Source: Mastigias papua
Taxonomy: Eukaryota; Cnidaria; Scyphozoa; Rhizostomeae; Mastigiidae
Assembly (NCBI GenBank): GCA_964019165.1
Contig: OZ025268.1
Coordinates: 9,137,517 to 9,201,516 of the forward strand
Direction of reading: 5' to 3'
Length of the DNA: 64,000 bases
Position 1 is the first letter of the stretch. Every line of letters begins with the position of its first letter. Below the pieces are notes generated by a model. It made no database searches, was not told where the DNA came from, and saw nothing but the letters and a program-made list of their open reading frames with translations. Shown in pieces: positions 10,585 through 52,216 of the stretch. The translations under genes were made by a program, and so were the position numbers.

Positions 10585-11650
10585 TTAGACTGTATTCAAA
10601 CAATAGGAACATAACAAAGGGAGGCTTCAACAAAATCATTCTGAAATGCTAAAAGGGACTTCCAACTGATGACTGCCCGTAGACCTCAGCCATCAGTTTG
10701 CTTCTAATGTGCACCTTGCGTGGCGATTTTGAATACAAACGATGGTTATTGTAATTTAGAATGGCCTTTACAAACGATACATAAACCTACTACAGCAAAG
10801 TGCATCCACAAAAGCACCGAGTAAAGAGTCATAATTAACTTGTAAATGCAGCTGTAGTTTCCCTTCGAGAGAGAATCCCTGAGAAGACGACTCCTGTTAA
10901 GACAAGCTATAAACCTTACTGCAAATGTTTTACTTTCATATTCATTTAGTTCTGTTGATAGTAAACTTCAAACAAACAAGACCACACAGGAACTTCATGT
11001 CATATCAATTATAGGGTGGGAGTATTGCAGCTGCAAGCCACGCAACGTTACCAGTAAAAGTAAAGGACTTTTTCTACATATACGTCTTTTTATAAGAAAG
11101 TTGTATATAAGTGCAGGCACAAAAACTATATATTTTGATAAGCTAAAATCTCCGAGAAATTAAAAAAGAATACTATCCAAGCACAAGAAAACTCGTCAAC
11201 TCTAAGACGCTTTGACTTTGCGCAAAGAATGGAAAGAAAAAGATTTAAGACCCCTTCACAGCTCTAGATATTGTCATAAGCAGTTATCAACTCAAATTCA
11301 TGGAAGCTTGTAATATCTGGCTCAAATCTAGCATTCACAACTAACACATAACGCCTTAGTATTAAGCTTCTGGGTCCTTGTACTTTTCGTTTCTTTGCTC
11401 TGAGCAATCTCTTGCCTGTTCATGTGCTCTGAATCTCGTTCTTCCATATTCCCATATATTTACTTTTGTTGTTATGTTGTAAGCTTCATTAAAGGCACAT
11501 CGCACATCTTATCTTAGTGGAATACTTTGCTGCTTGGTGAATAGGTGCCAAGAGGCCAATCATATGGCTAACTGGACACATTATTCATCATATCACGTGT
11601 ACCCGCATCTGGCTATATATTTCGGTTCACCTTTCGGTCGCTATCCTACG
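10585..11650. other. Intergenic spacer, nothing recognised
   Basis: AT-rich sequence with no open frame of note on either strand and no repeat that I recognise. Confidence 0.4.
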
Positions 11651-11654
11651 TTTC

Positions 11655-11710
11655 ATACTCTGACGAGTGTCGGACGAAAATAAGCTTTTCAGTATGTCTA
11701 AAACATGGTA
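11655..11710 (+). repeat. Partial copy of the 61-kb foldback family
   Basis: CTCTGACGAGTGTCGGACGA followed by AAGCTTTTCAGTA matches the arm of the inverted-repeat element at 60962-61340 (CTGAGAAGTGTCAGACGA, AAGCTTTCAGTA). A third copy is at 25180-25265. Confidence 0.55.
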
Positions 11711-11747
11711 CAGCTTTTTCGTGCTGTAGTGAAGTTTTCTGATATAT

Positions 11748-11881
<134 letters not shown>

Positions 11882-12167
11882 TATATATCTATATATCACC
11901 GCACGTTCAGGAGTCGTGTAATGTTGTTAATGTTGTACCTGTGGATTGGTATATAGCAAAGTCATCGTTCAGTCATGATGCAATTTGTTGATTGTTTGTA
12001 GTATTCAATGGTGTAATTTTGTACTTTGTTCTGACTATAAATGCGCTGTATGTGATTGGGATGCTTAATACTGATGACGACGTAAGTCGAAACGTTGCAA
12101 GTTAAAGTTTTTTCTTGATACCTGTTTATGCTTTTCAAAACTCGTTAGTTTCTGTAGTTTTTGGGTA

Positions 12168-12287
<120 letters not shown>

Positions 12288-12399
12288 TGGCCTCTGTAAA
12301 TACAGCTTTGAAAATATTAAACTGCAGAAACTATTCAAAGTACAACCGTTTTCTTTTGTGAGGATCTAGAGTTTCGAAACCTTGAGCAGATCTATATAA

Positions 12400-12818
<419 letters not shown>

Positions 12819-13427
12819 TCCTTGTAGAAAAGTCCGTCTACATTATAGATGATGCAACGGTTCCTACGATACAATAGCACTGCATGAATATATAGTAAAT
12901 ACAATAATAGGTTACGAAGCATTGTGTTACTTGCAACGAAAGGAGAAGAGGTCTCCATTATCATTTATACTCTGAGTACTATATAAAGTAACTTGTAATA
13001 AAGTCATGAATTACTCTCACAAAGGTACCAAAGACTCTTGCGAAACGGTGTAATACTGCAAGCATGATTGCAGTAGTCGTGGATTGATTGAGTTGCTGGC
13101 TAAGAGACATTCTCTTTCGCAGCTTCAAACTAATCTCCCCTTGAAAGGTACACTAACAAAGAAGGGAACTGCCACATGATATTGAAGTTCCAGGCAATTT
13201 CAACAATAATCTAGCGGAACATACACAGTTACTTTTGTTCAAACATCCTATATGCCCTTGGATATTTTCACCATAAAGAAATAAGCCTTTATAGATGTGA
13301 CAGGCCAGTATGGTCTTATACAGATATACCCGTCCGTAAAGCATACAGCATATTCAATACATGCTAAACTCTTGATAGATATACTGTGTCATGTCTATGA
13401 ATAAGTTTAAGCTGCTGAGCTAATCGT
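12819..13427. other. 3' flank of the GRB-like gene
   Basis: No gene recognised. It should contain the 3' untranslated region and polyadenylation site of the minus-strand GRB-like gene ending at 13428. No unambiguous poly(A) signal was picked. Confidence 0.4.
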
Positions 13428-40471
<27,044 letters not shown>

Positions 40472-40480
40472 TGAAAATAA

Positions 40481-41395
40481 CTAGAATATATAAGGTTAAT
40501 AATTTAAATGAAGTTTAAGTAGATCTATTCTATGTGAAGTTGATGGATAATTTTTGAACAAAACTTTAAAGCAGAGCGCATGTAATTGTGGAGAGCCGAT
40601 TCTTCAAGATGTAAGACGAAAAGAAGAATGGTCTTTGCCTTTCGAATCAGAACAAGAGTAAAAAATGAGCGAATACCCTCTTACACATCTAAAAATACAC
40701 TGTGGGGGGTGACGGGTCTAGGGAGCAGACACCCTTAAATAATTTAAAATAACAATAGAATTTTTGGGGCTTGGTTGCTAAAAGTGCGCATCAGAGCTAC
40801 ACTTCAGAATTCTGTGATCTGCTTGTCCTATCCCGCAATAAAACAGCAAAGTGTACGCCACTACATCCAATTAAATTATAGGGAACTTCCATTGGATCTT
40901 GCATTTTCATTTTTCATGCTATCGCCATTCTGGTCAATTATCTAAACCAAGATCTGATGGAGAAGATTTTCATTAAATCAATGCTGAAAATATATCGAAT
41001 TCTCAGAATTAGGTTAAAACTTTAACTCAGAACTTTCATAGTTACAAAGTAATTCGTCTGTTTTTCACTCAGCTTTAACGATTTGGCTGCAACTGTCTAA
41101 TATCAAATAAGTTAATCTGGTCTTTGGTAAAAAGCATCACATGATTGAAACTGCTATCTTCCGTCCCATACGTGATCTTACAAAACTTTTGCATTGCTAC
41201 ATGGCACCGAGTTAGGTTCAATTGGTGCAGAATTTTATGGCCTATCTAAGTACATCGGATATCGGGAATGCACGAACCCTTTGCAGCTTAGTCTGCATTT
41301 TGATATATCACTAACCGTGACAATACCAACATATGCTGCACATTTAATACTAGACCTATAGACTGTCACACACTATTTTACAAGCATACCTATTT
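40481..41395. other. Upstream region of the GRB-like gene
   Basis: Should contain the rest of the 5' leader intron. No open frame or repeat recognised, apart from a GGGGGGTGACGGG run near 40705. Confidence 0.4.
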
Positions 41396-41399
41396 TATT

Positions 41400-41740
41400 G
41401 CAGAGCCTTAAGATTCTTAAAATCTGCTGATTTTGAGCCTAAGATTATTCTTAAATTATTCTTAAACCTCGGAGTCATTGAGCATTAGCACTCGTATAGA
41501 CTATACTATTATAAGTGTGTACAGGGCACAGTCCGAAGAGTGGCTGCGTCGCACCGTAATGCAATAACTCCCAGACCAATAAGTGAAACTCTCATTTGTT
41601 CTTGTTTTAAAAAAAAATCAAATGAACAAACAAATGCAAGTCTTCACGAAGTTTGAGCCTTTCATTATTCTGCAATTGTTCTTAAATATCAGAAATTTCG
41701 AACCTTAATATTCATGTAGACTATGGTCTTATAGGAAACC
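41400..41740 (-). repeat. Dispersed repeat family, copy 2 (reverse)
   Basis: Reverse complement contains AAGGCTC, ATAGTCTATACGAGTGCTAATGC and TTTAAGAATAATTTAAGAAT, matching the copies at 18885-19300 and 53322-53650. Confidence 0.6.
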
Positions 41741-42379
41741 GTGTAATCAAAATCTGAAACATATGGGTCTAGAACATGGCAATGGAAACAATTCCCCCAT
41801 TTGATCCTCTTCTCCCGGCATCCCTACCTATAGTATTAAATCGAATTATACTCGCATTACAGCATTTGGATTAGATATGAGAGTAACATTGTCTCTAACT
41901 TCATACGTTGATGCAAGGATTTGGAGCGATCTAAAAACGACATAAGAGATCCAGAGTGGACTTACCTTTCAAGAAACAAATGAGAACCAACCTCTTGGGC
42001 CAGCGAAGTAAAATCAAAACAGTGATTAAACAATATGAAATTTACATTGTCCCAAAGATAGCCTCCTGGTAGAACAGTATAGTTTCTTGTTTGCATTTAT
42101 TTATTGCGGATTAGTTTTATTTCTTGCATATTATTATGTATGTAAATATTTTAAACTGTACTGAAAGAGTATCATGGCAAAATGAAAACTGAAATGAACT
42201 TACAATAGATTCTTAATCATTCCCAATCTTTTGAATCTTTTGAAGATGTTGAACTCTGATATCTTGCTAAAACTGCCTGTTAAGACAAAAAGCTAAGATG
42301 AAAAATGCTGAATTAGAAACTGGAAAATAAAACTGCATAATTGCAAGCTTACGCTAATTTGTACAGCTATGAGTCTGCA

Positions 42380-42475
42380 GATTTGAAATCATTTGTATTG
42401 ATTGGTACAGATTTGTATTGATTTGCATTGATTTGTATTGATATGTACAGATTTGTACTGATTTGTATTGATCTG
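42380..42475. repeat. 10/11-bp minisatellite
   Basis: About nine copies of ATTTGTATTG / ATTTGTACAG in tandem. The minus-strand open frame of NTNQYKSV type across it is an artefact. Confidence 0.85.
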
Positions 42476-42900
42476 TGCAAAAGTGAACTGCAGATTTGTA
42501 ACTGTCGATGTGAAACATATTGAAGTTATGCCCAAAGTTGATTGCCAAAAGCTGCACAAATTGATAACAAAACTGGCCAATTGCTTGGATAAAAATGGAT
42601 AACAGTATTTCTCACGAGTGTTGATTAAAATGCAAGAAAAACGCGGCAAACACATCTGCTGTTGCAACATCCCAGCTAAGATATTTTGGAATGCATCATA
42701 GAAAAGGCAATTCGATCGAGCAAATGTTGCTAGTCATGAATGGTTAAGAGTAAATTATCTATAAGGTAACCAGAAACTTCATTTTCTATAGTTAGAAAGC
42801 AAAGATGTTACATTTTCTTTAGAACTGTATATTCGATTGCACTAACGACCAGTCACCATCTGAGTTATTACGATAATGTTAATGGTGATCATGATATCAG

Positions 42901-43186
42901 GCCCGTTTACATTAAACATTTTCCTAACCGGCATCAAATGAAAACAACTTTGAAAACGGAACGATTTGAATACGGTTTAAGTCGTCTCAGTGTAAACACT
43001 CGAAAACGGAACAATTTCATGCTAAATTTGAAGCAGGCCGATTAGTCTCCTAAATAATCGGTCTCCCTTCCACTCAGGCGTGAAATTGTTCCATTTTCAA
43101 GTGTGTACGCTGAAACGACTTATACCGTTTTCAAAATCGTGTTCATTTGATGCCATTTAGCAAAACGATTGACTGTAAACGGGAGG
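42901..43186. mobile_element. Foldback element with long arms
   Basis: GCCCGTTTACATTAAACATT at the left is matched in inverse by GACTGTAAACGGGAGGC at the right. The arms continue inward for about 115 bases with a few mismatches (GGCATCAAATGAA...GAAAACGGAACAATTTCA against TGAAATTGTTCCATTTTC...TTCATTTGATGCC), around a spacer of about 55 bases. No transposase; a palindromic MITE. Confidence 0.85.
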
Positions 43187-46100
43187 CCAAAACTGAATTA
43201 TTTCATACTGGAAAGGCATAATGTAACGGGGGCCTTAAATTGTCCCCTAGCAAGGTTGGTGAACGCTGTAAAGTTGTTCATAACTGGAACTGTTGATCTT
43301 GTGGTCAAGTTGGATGGTCTAGTAGACAGTAGATAAGATAATAAATAAGACATAAATAAGATTATGGTCTATGAGGCGATTTACTCTTGACAAAAGATAG
43401 CTGATCGGTTGATACCAACTGTGACAGAGTTCATTACGTTTAGGTCAAACAGTGTTGAATACAGCAGCAATGAACAAAGTCAGAGCAGAAAAGGCTATAT
43501 GATATTAAATGTCTTCTTCACAAAATTAGATTTACGACGGGTCATGCAACTTGTAATGAACTATTAGCTTAAGGAAGTTAAATTACAAGCAATCTTAGTA
43601 TTCGGGTGAAATCCTAATAAGCTCAAATACCATTTCCAAATAGGATCTAGTAAACGGATAGAGATATCAACAGGATTGATACTATAGGCCACCAATCATG
43701 AAGCTTAACTTAACAACTGAATCGGCAATATTTGTTGATAGGGCCTACGCTATTAGAGAGCCTGCATAATCTAGCGATTAGCATTGATATCAAAAGTTGG
43801 GGTGAACATTTAAAGTTATTGAGATAAATAACTGGCTCCAAGAAAAGAACCATAAAACAATAGCAAAATGAAAGGAAATTATAATATACTGCTAAAAACC
43901 TCGTCGTTACTAATCTTACAGCATGACAATTTCTTTGTAATTCTTCTGCATTCGTATATTTCTTTATATTTTACGGGCATTTTAACTATTATATCTTTTC
44001 AATTGGAGACAAAGCATCATACAGTAATTTAACCTAGGAAAAAACTTTACTACATCAAAAAGCTGAACTTCCAACAGTCCTGCAGGCAGAATGATTTTGT
44101 TGCTTTATTTCTCTTTCAACCAAGAAAATACAGACCAAAAGCCCATTATGTATCCCTTTGTAGTCCCATCGTCAGGTTTGAGCAACACAATTCAAATAAA
44201 GCGCAATAGAACATAGTCAATTAAAGGTAGTACAACTCTGATACAAAGCATCGTTCCTTTCTTAAGATAGAGTTTCAGAACACGACATCACATATTGATC
44301 ACCATTTACTTCAATCCAGTCACACGTCATACATGAATTAGCGTTTACGAAAATCCTTTAACAAATGGAACAAAAGCTGATGATCTAATTAGAAAGATGA
44401 TATCTCCTTCCAAATTATTTGAATTTTTAAACAGAACAAGTCTCCTCGTAAAAATTCTTGCTTCTTTTAATGACACAAAACAAATCTGACGCATTTCTAC
44501 GTGCAGTTATGCCAATAGAGATAACATCGATTAGTTCAACCTGGTAAGAAACTGCAATAGTGAGGTTTATTAGAAATCTGATATACTACAGCGAAAATTC
44601 AGGCTTTCTTAATCAAGACTCTGGGTGTTCAAGTAGATAATGGTATGAAGTGCGTTGTGCTAAAAGCTGCTCAATTAAGACTAAGTGCTGGACTGTTTAA
44701 TCCTTTGTTTTGAACTCTTTATCGAAGACTGTAAAGAGAGTATTGAATGGCACATATGAGATAAAGTAAAATTTAAATAAACTAAGAGAAGAAAATTATC
44801 ACTAATGGTAAAATCCACAGGCATCATGAAGCTACTTTCCACCGAAGCAAACAGTTGCAATGGGAATATAACTATATGCACTCCACACGCTCTTAAAGAT
44901 GAACAGCTTCTATTGCCACCAACAAACCTGAAGTCGGCTACCCATTGAGACCATTCAAAAACTCTCTTTAGAGATTATAGCTTTAAGGATCAGAATTAAG
45001 CCAGAAAATCGTCAATAATAGATTATGACCTAGAGCTGCAGTTAACATCGAATGGAATGCATAGAAAGCTGTTTAAAAAGAGTTTTGAGAGTCCAGCTTC
45101 AATTGATAAGGTCAAAGGGAGTGTGTTCCTGTGCCTTATCAGCAATAAAATAGCCGGCAGCCTATTAATCTATATCGGGTGCTAAGCGAAAAAGACAATA
45201 TTTGACAAAATAAATACCTCACATTGTTAAGATATTTACCTTAAAGTCACTAGAATTTCACAGCAAAAAGCCTCGTTCAGATATTTAGCATACAATCTTC
45301 AGAAATCAGCTGCTATGGCCACTTACAAGGCAATGTTTGCATTAATACTGATTGAATCTAGCAAACACCTTGCTATGATCTCAAATTGTAGCATAACGCA
45401 CCACTTTCTCCATAAGCCATGCATAGTACATCACAGAATATATCTGAATAAAACTTCGGCCTCCAGATTGATAACAACAAAACGATCGTTTGTTGTCTTT
45501 TATCGGAAAGTTGATATAGTTGCACAAAAAAAAAGGGAAAGTTACAGCTTTCAGACGACATCACGTACTTCTCTAGAAGAATAACAAGCTTCAATGCTCT
45601 GTAGCGACTATTCACGTAGGAAAGAGCATCCTGTCGCATTTTTTTAAAGCATAAGTCTTCAGTGTAGTCGTATGCTTGGGTGTGCAAAGTTGATGTGGTC
45701 AATGGACAAATGCAGAATGGGGCCCTAATAACATAATCTTTCCTAAGATGAGACTTAGACCAATGGTCTGTGTTTAATCTGGTTATTTACCTAGCCATGC
45801 GGGTTTGATATGAAAATAGCACTTCACTTGTTACAAATAAACCACATTTATGTTCTGCTGCAATTATGTGTAACGGAAAACCTCTTATTCGAGGGTGTTT
45901 GCAATTTATAGTTAGTGTGTTGTAGTGTTCTGCAAATATTTTAGATGCTGTTTGCAGCGTTCTGCTTACAAGTTATTTAAAAATCTCATAAAAATTCGTG
46001 ATTTGCTGCTTTATTTAATACTGGTTATTGACAATTTTATGAGCTGAAGCCAACAATTTGATTTCGCGCTAGTATTGCACTCTATGAGCAAGAATAACTG

Positions 46101-46820
46101 GTCAACAGAGAAAAAAAATCTGCAGTCTTAATTGCCAATTCAATAATAAGAAAACGGAAAGACCAACGAAAAAGAAATTGTACCTTCTCAACAAAAGTGT
46201 TACTTGGCCAACCAAGGTCGAGTGAAAAAAATCTCAATGGTCAACTCCGGCAAAGTCATATTTGAATGACTTCGATATTAATTCCTCTTCTCATTCGTAT
46301 TGAAGCGAAGTTGGACGACCAGATAATGTACGCAAAGCAGCAGCTGTCAAAGTTTACTAACGAGCCATTTGGAGATGCACGAAAGCGTAGAGGCCAAGAC
46401 TGATAACAGAGGTAAAGAGAACAAAGGAGTAACTGATCCATGCCTCAGATACATTCATATTCCGCAAAACCATAGAAATTCTGGTTGTTATATCCTTTGG
46501 CGGGGGGCTCCAATACAAGATTAAAATGCTTCGAATAACAAAGCATAGCGTTCTATGTATTAGTCATAGACAACTAGAGAAATCAGAGACAATTAGAGAA
46601 GAAAGATCAGTAACAATCCTCTAATGGCTGCTAAATTGCATCACAATTCAATTTATTGATGGTACTTGCCGGCAACTGAGGTAACTTTGTGTTCCTAGGT
46701 ACTGGCATATCAGAGTGAAAAAGTTCTGGAATTATAGAGGAGGTGTATACAAATTACATTAACATAAGGCATGGTCTAAATAAAAAACAAATCTAAGAGA
46801 TTGACATAACTTTTCTGCAT
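43187..46820. other. Intergenic spacer, no gene seen
   Basis: Only scattered small open frames (for example 45315-45584 on the plus strand and 45373-45702 on the minus strand, overlapping in opposite senses) without recognisable content. Confidence 0.45.
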
Positions 46821-46824
46821 GAAT

Positions 46825-46915
46825 GAGCCGGCCCGCAGAGAATGGGGGCAAAATGCGCCAGCCCGCAGAGAATGGGGGCAAAATGCGCCGGCCCGCAGAG
46901 AATGGGGGCAAGCGA
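46825..46915 (+). repeat. 30-bp G-rich tandem repeat
   Basis: Three units of GCCGGCCCGCAGAGAATGGG followed by GGCAAAATGC, nearly identical. A fourth degenerate GGGGGCAAGCGAG follows. The unit is far more GC-rich than its surroundings. Confidence 0.9.
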
Positions 46916-47695
46916 GATAGATTGCCCCCGGGGTCCGAGCATGATAAGAGCCCTAAAAGCTATGAAATGATCCTTGATGGAATTAAATTTCGAAATGATG
47001 TCATGAGGGTCCCCGTTGTTTTCACTTGTACCGGGCTCCATAAAGTTTTTGCTGGGCATGTGAATAAGTGTTCCGTTTGAAACGTTCTCTATAAAGAGAT
47101 ACGGAAGACACGAAGAGAACAACGCTAAACAGATTTTCATGACATGGTCCATACATAAATTCAGCTTTCTAGCACAATGCTGATGTCCTCTTTTAAATGT
47201 CCAATAAGTTACCTATGTCAGCCGATCCAGCTTATTTTGGAAGTCAGCCTATTTTTGCTTTGTCTTCTTAATTACACCGGCTTCCTTTCGAATCAACTTC
47301 ATCGAAGGTTGGCCTATTTTTAAGGAAACAAGGTACTTAAATCTCATGTGCCCAGTCGTTGGAGAGAGATGGTGGAGCAAAACAATATCAGAAATATCCC
47401 ATCCTCTACTGATTTCTCCTGGAGAGAAAAGCTACAAGACTTGAGTATAAAAAAACTAGTTCTACTCTCATAAATCAAAGGACAAAAGCATTGGTAATAC
47501 AGTATATCCTTCTACTCTTACAACTTCACTCTTGGATTGGTAAAAGCTTTAGCAACATTGTATCGAATTTCTTGCAATAAAAACGTAATGATGAGATTCT
47601 ATTTTCGAAAATTACTCAAAAAGTAGAGAGTATGATGGCAGCTCTATTAGTGAGAACCCTCGAAGTTATTGGTTTTCAAAGACACCTGAAATCCA
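46916..47695. other. Intergenic spacer, nothing recognised
   Basis: No supported gene or clear repeat. Confidence 0.4.
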
Positions 47696-47855
47696 TGGAT
47701 CGATCAATCGATGAACTGCTAAATCTATGGATCAATCAACTAATCAACCAATCAGTCGACCAATGAATCAATCAATCTATGGATCAATCAACCAGTGAAT
47801 TAATCCATATATCTAATGATCAATCCATAGATCAATCCATCAATGCATCCATTAC
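47696..47855. repeat. Degenerate ATCA/ATGGATC simple repeat
   Basis: Imperfect runs such as ATCAATCAACTAATCAACCA and CTATGGATCAATCAACCAGT over about 160 bases. Confidence 0.8.
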
Positions 47856-50800
47856 TAAACCAAGGAGAGCCTGAGGAGTTATCACGAAAATGAACATGCT
47901 TTTCTTTGCATGATTTTCTATATGAAAAATTTCACACAACCTGAAACAGATGCGCCCCCGTCAATGCCACTTCCCAAGCGCATTCAGAAGTAAATACCAC
48001 AAGACGAATGCGAAGATTATCTGCCAAGGACAGATAAAAGGAAGCAATAAACCAAAGGACACATTCCAAAGGTTATGAAAATTGCATTCGCTTGCAGTTA
48101 GTATCAGACTGCTAACATTTAGTCCGTTGGATCGTAAATTTATGACATCGCTAAGAATTCGAACTAACTTGACCCCTCTCTCTTGGCAATCGAACAACGT
48201 CGTCTCAACAAAAACTCTCCCCAATCTCTGATAATAAACGACGTCTAATTTCGATCTATCCCCGCCCCTCCCCATTTCACGCAAATTACATGAGTGAATA
48301 GGAACCAAACTAAGTTTTCAGTGAGTTGAAACCACATCGATTGAACCGTACACGGTTAGCTGTCGCTTATAATGGAGGAATTGTGCCTATCCGGGCTATG
48401 CAGTAATTATCACTGTAGATGATCGTTCATAGTTAATCAATGCAAAGACTTCTTGATTTCATACCGGGCGAATTCATATGCATATGTATGACCTTTGTGC
48501 TTTAATTAAGAGTAAAACTAAATATATAAAATTCTTTAGTTCAAAATTACCGCAAACTGCATGCATCTGGTGTTTGACTCACAGTATAGCTCTGTTTTCA
48601 ATCAGTATGGAGAAAACCTTCTCTATAACATACATAGTTAACGTACGGCTTTCGCTTTCACCTTAAGATGGTCAGCAGAGTCTAAAGTGTACTTCATACA
48701 GCTTTAGCATACTCGAATAAATCCTGGCTGGATCTACTTCGCAGGACGCAACGACAATAAACAAATTTTCTATAGGATAGAAGGCAACGATTTCAATAGT
48801 GGCATCAAATGAACTGGTAACTAATAAATTAAGCTAATATCGCGAGCCGATTCTATCGAGGCAATGAATGTGATCGTTTCCATCAAAGGCAACAAACAAA
48901 TTTGAAATCAGATCAATATTGCAATTGAATCTCTAATTTCTTTTGTGTGAGAAACTTCAGAAATCCATAATCATTTGGACTTTTGAATGCACTTGGAATC
49001 CAATATTCTGTTTAATACACTTAGAAATGCAGTCTGACTCAAGATGACAATGAACTTACAAGTTGAATTTAATATTCCTTTCTAGCTACTTTGGAGCGGG
49101 TCAAAAATTTAATTCAATACAGATGTGAGGTATCTTGCAATCATCACCAAAAGCGGTAGCAGTTGCGTTCGACAGCAAATCCTAAGCACGAAACAGCTTC
49201 AATAGCTGCTACATTAAAAGCAAGTAAACACTCGCTATACGCTATACGAAGGATGTACATTCTTCTTTGAAATAAGATAAAAATATTCCTAATGCATTGA
49301 ACATTCTACCGCCTATTTGAGGCTCACAATCTATGCACGAACATCCGTCGATTCTGAAAATATTGGGTGGAGAAGTGTGAAAGTAGTGACCAAACTACAT
49401 CAAGTACACAGAAACGGGGGAGGAGGTTAGGCGAAATACGTATGTATGCATACCTTTGCATCGGAAAAATATGCGTATGAAATATGAGGCATAAATCAGG
49501 TACAAATTATGAAACATTTAAGAAACATAAATAGGCTACACTTCAAAGACTAAACTTGAAAAGACTGTTTTACATGAAGCATGTTCATTTAAATGGAAAC
49601 AAGCTCATCATTGAAGATAAGTCATTCTGCACATACTGCAACAATAGAAGTCAAGTTCATGAATGCAACTGAAACAATGAATTGCTGGGTGGGCTTTAGG
49701 ATTTTTAAGAAACATCTAAGACAACCAGGCTGGATTTGACAAAATATAAATAAACATCCAGATTTAAAAAAAGGAAGTGGAAATTGTAAAGAGGAGCTTT
49801 TCCAAGATGTAAAAACTAATGGCTCAGTAAAGCTGCAATGCTGCACCATAAAAATGCCATCTTCTGAATGCTGTCAGGAATCATAATGGTAACGCATGTT
49901 AAAAAGAATTCACATGTCAAGTCATCAAACGAATTACAAAGCAAAGGAAGGGGGCAAAATGTAAGAGTATGTAAGCAGGGAAGGGGGGTAGTCACAAAGC
50001 ATATGCATGCGTACAAGGGGAGAGCATTTTATGAAATTCAACTGAGTTACGGACAGACAATTGATACTATGAAAGCCCAGAAAAATGAACCAAACATTAC
50101 TTTAAACTAAACTTTTCTCCATTATCCTCCTTGTTAGTACTAGAAACATTAGTTTGTGGATTATTAGACGTAACAGGCAAAAATCAGCAGGCGAAAAAAG
50201 GTCTGCTACAGACGGACATAGATCAACACATTTCGTAATAGCCCGGGGATGCAAGTCAACATTTTCAAAAATTTGTGCGCACGTACTACGTGAATGACCC
50301 AACTGCTCTATGCAAGTTAATGACTTCTAAATAGTTTATAAAGAGACACGTGACCTTACGATTGAACAGACGTAATATGGTAATTTACGATGCTTAGTTT
50401 TCTTTCTGAAGTTACATTTGGCTTGCTATTACGTCATATCAGAAATGATTTTCTCGGAGTTACACCTGAACTCTCGATAAGTTCGAGATGTGAGAATTCC
50501 AGCAAAATTCACCATACATATTCATTTTCATTAAATTCATTCTATCTTTAAAATACACAACTATCATTTAAACATTGCATTTAGTGATTGCATTTAGCAA
50601 TCGTTAAGCTAGACTCAGAATGCTAATGTTAATTAAGAAATCCCTTTCCTGATATTATCTCCTCCAATTGATATGTAAAGAGTTGTCTCTCAGTGGCAAG
50701 CTGCACCTGTTTTCTTTGAAAGGACATAACAACTGACATCCTCATAAATTGCTTGATTTGCAAATAGACAGAGCTATGCAAATTTGTCACGGCTTATCTA

Positions 50801-52136
50801 CAAAGCATAAGACAGCACTGTCTTACCCGTGCTAGTAGAAGAATGTAATTCAAAAAGAAGAAATTACAAATAAAGCCAGAGCATAGCAGCACTACAGATT
50901 TCGCTTTCAACAGCACTGTAGACCTCGCAGACTTTTGAGGATATACTAAGTTTCATGCTCACCCGATCATACTACTAACACTCATGCTTGTGACCGCACA
51001 ACTCCAATCAAGAATTAGAGAATAGCATCAGAAAATAGGCCCATTGGAAGTATATGAAGGTATGCAGGCTTTGATTCGTGAACAATAAAAAGGTTCATAA
51101 ACATGAAAAGATGCACGCACTAGATGAATGAACTAACAAATGCGGGCCTTGATAGTGCATATGACCAATGTATATCCTTACGACCATGTAAGGCTACTGG
51201 AAATGATATAGTCGTTTGTGCTTAGATTAATGTTACTTATTCAAAGGGAAAACTACGCTAATTTTACACTGCAATTTTACACTGGACTAGTTTTTAACAT
51301 TCATATAACATACAAATGTTAGATCGGCAAGCATGGTATCTTTACACCGTGTGTAAATAAGCTATATGGTGCAACGAACATTACAGGGTCAACGTCACTT
51401 AAGGAGGGACGGGTCATCTATCTAACTTCAAGTATCAAATCAATTAGGACGGCAAAGGGGTACAGTAAAACACATCGGCAGGGAAAGGTAAGGGATCTAT
51501 CATATTATCAGTTATTGCGGGTTTCATAAAACCATCGTACCTAATGTATCAAAGGAAGCAAAGAAAAATAATACATTTATACAAAATAAAGAAATAACAA
51601 AAAAGAAGCAGACAGTCAGCTGAGCAGCATGCAAGAAAATGCAGAGCAACTAGGAAGCATTAGTGGACACACTTGCCAGCAATTCAAATTATACTATGCT
51701 AGGACTCATGGATGAGTACCCTCTTCTCCATGGCGCCAAATTTGTCGAAGTCTCGCCTATTGATTTGATAGGTCGGACCAGGATGGAGAAGCCTAGTTTT
51801 TAGCTTCATTGCAAATACGGGGCCGTAGAAAGTTTATTTTGATTCAAGTTAATTCTTGACCGAAATTTTTAAAGTCAACGGGCCGGATTTGGCCCGAGAG
51901 TTGGAGGTTGCCCGTCCCTGTACTAGGTTAAACTTAACTTGGAGATAAGGACTTGTGCACAACTTTGAACGGGTTTAAACAAGTAGGAACTGCATATAAA
52001 GCAACATATCACATTGGAATGACAACATAAGGCAGTGCAAGCTAAGAACAAGAGAAGAATGTGTGAAGTTAGTTTGGAGGGAGAACGGACAGTCGTGCAG
52101 TCCACAACAAATAAGGAGGAAAATTCAATGAAAAGC
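47856..52136. other. Intergenic spacer downstream of the LANCL gene
   Basis: No gene that I can support. A 115-codon minus-strand frame at 47961-48308 with hydrophobic C-terminus (FGLLLPFICPWQIIFAFVL) has no recognised family and no matching splice context. The 3' untranslated region of the LANCL gene must lie in the upper part. Confidence 0.4.
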
Positions 52137-52216
52137 TTACGGCAAATGATACCCAATGAAATTCGGTCTCTCTTGGTGAATGAGGTCAGCTACAAAATTT
52201 ATTGTTCCAGCAAGAC
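52137..52216 (-). CDS. LANCL: LANCL last exon
   Basis: Acceptor CATTTTCAAG then GTCTTGC, phase 1 in; stop TAA at 52137-52139. It encodes (G)LAGTINFVADLIHQERPN and FIGYHLP. GLAGTINFVADL is the family GMAGTIYFLADL. The C-terminal tail differs from the FPAFEL tail of vertebrate LANCL1. Confidence 0.93.

Noticed and set aside
47961..48308. 115-codon minus-strand frame with hydrophobic end
   Set aside because: No recognised family, no clear splice sites, and no continuation; kept only as a note in the spacer entry.
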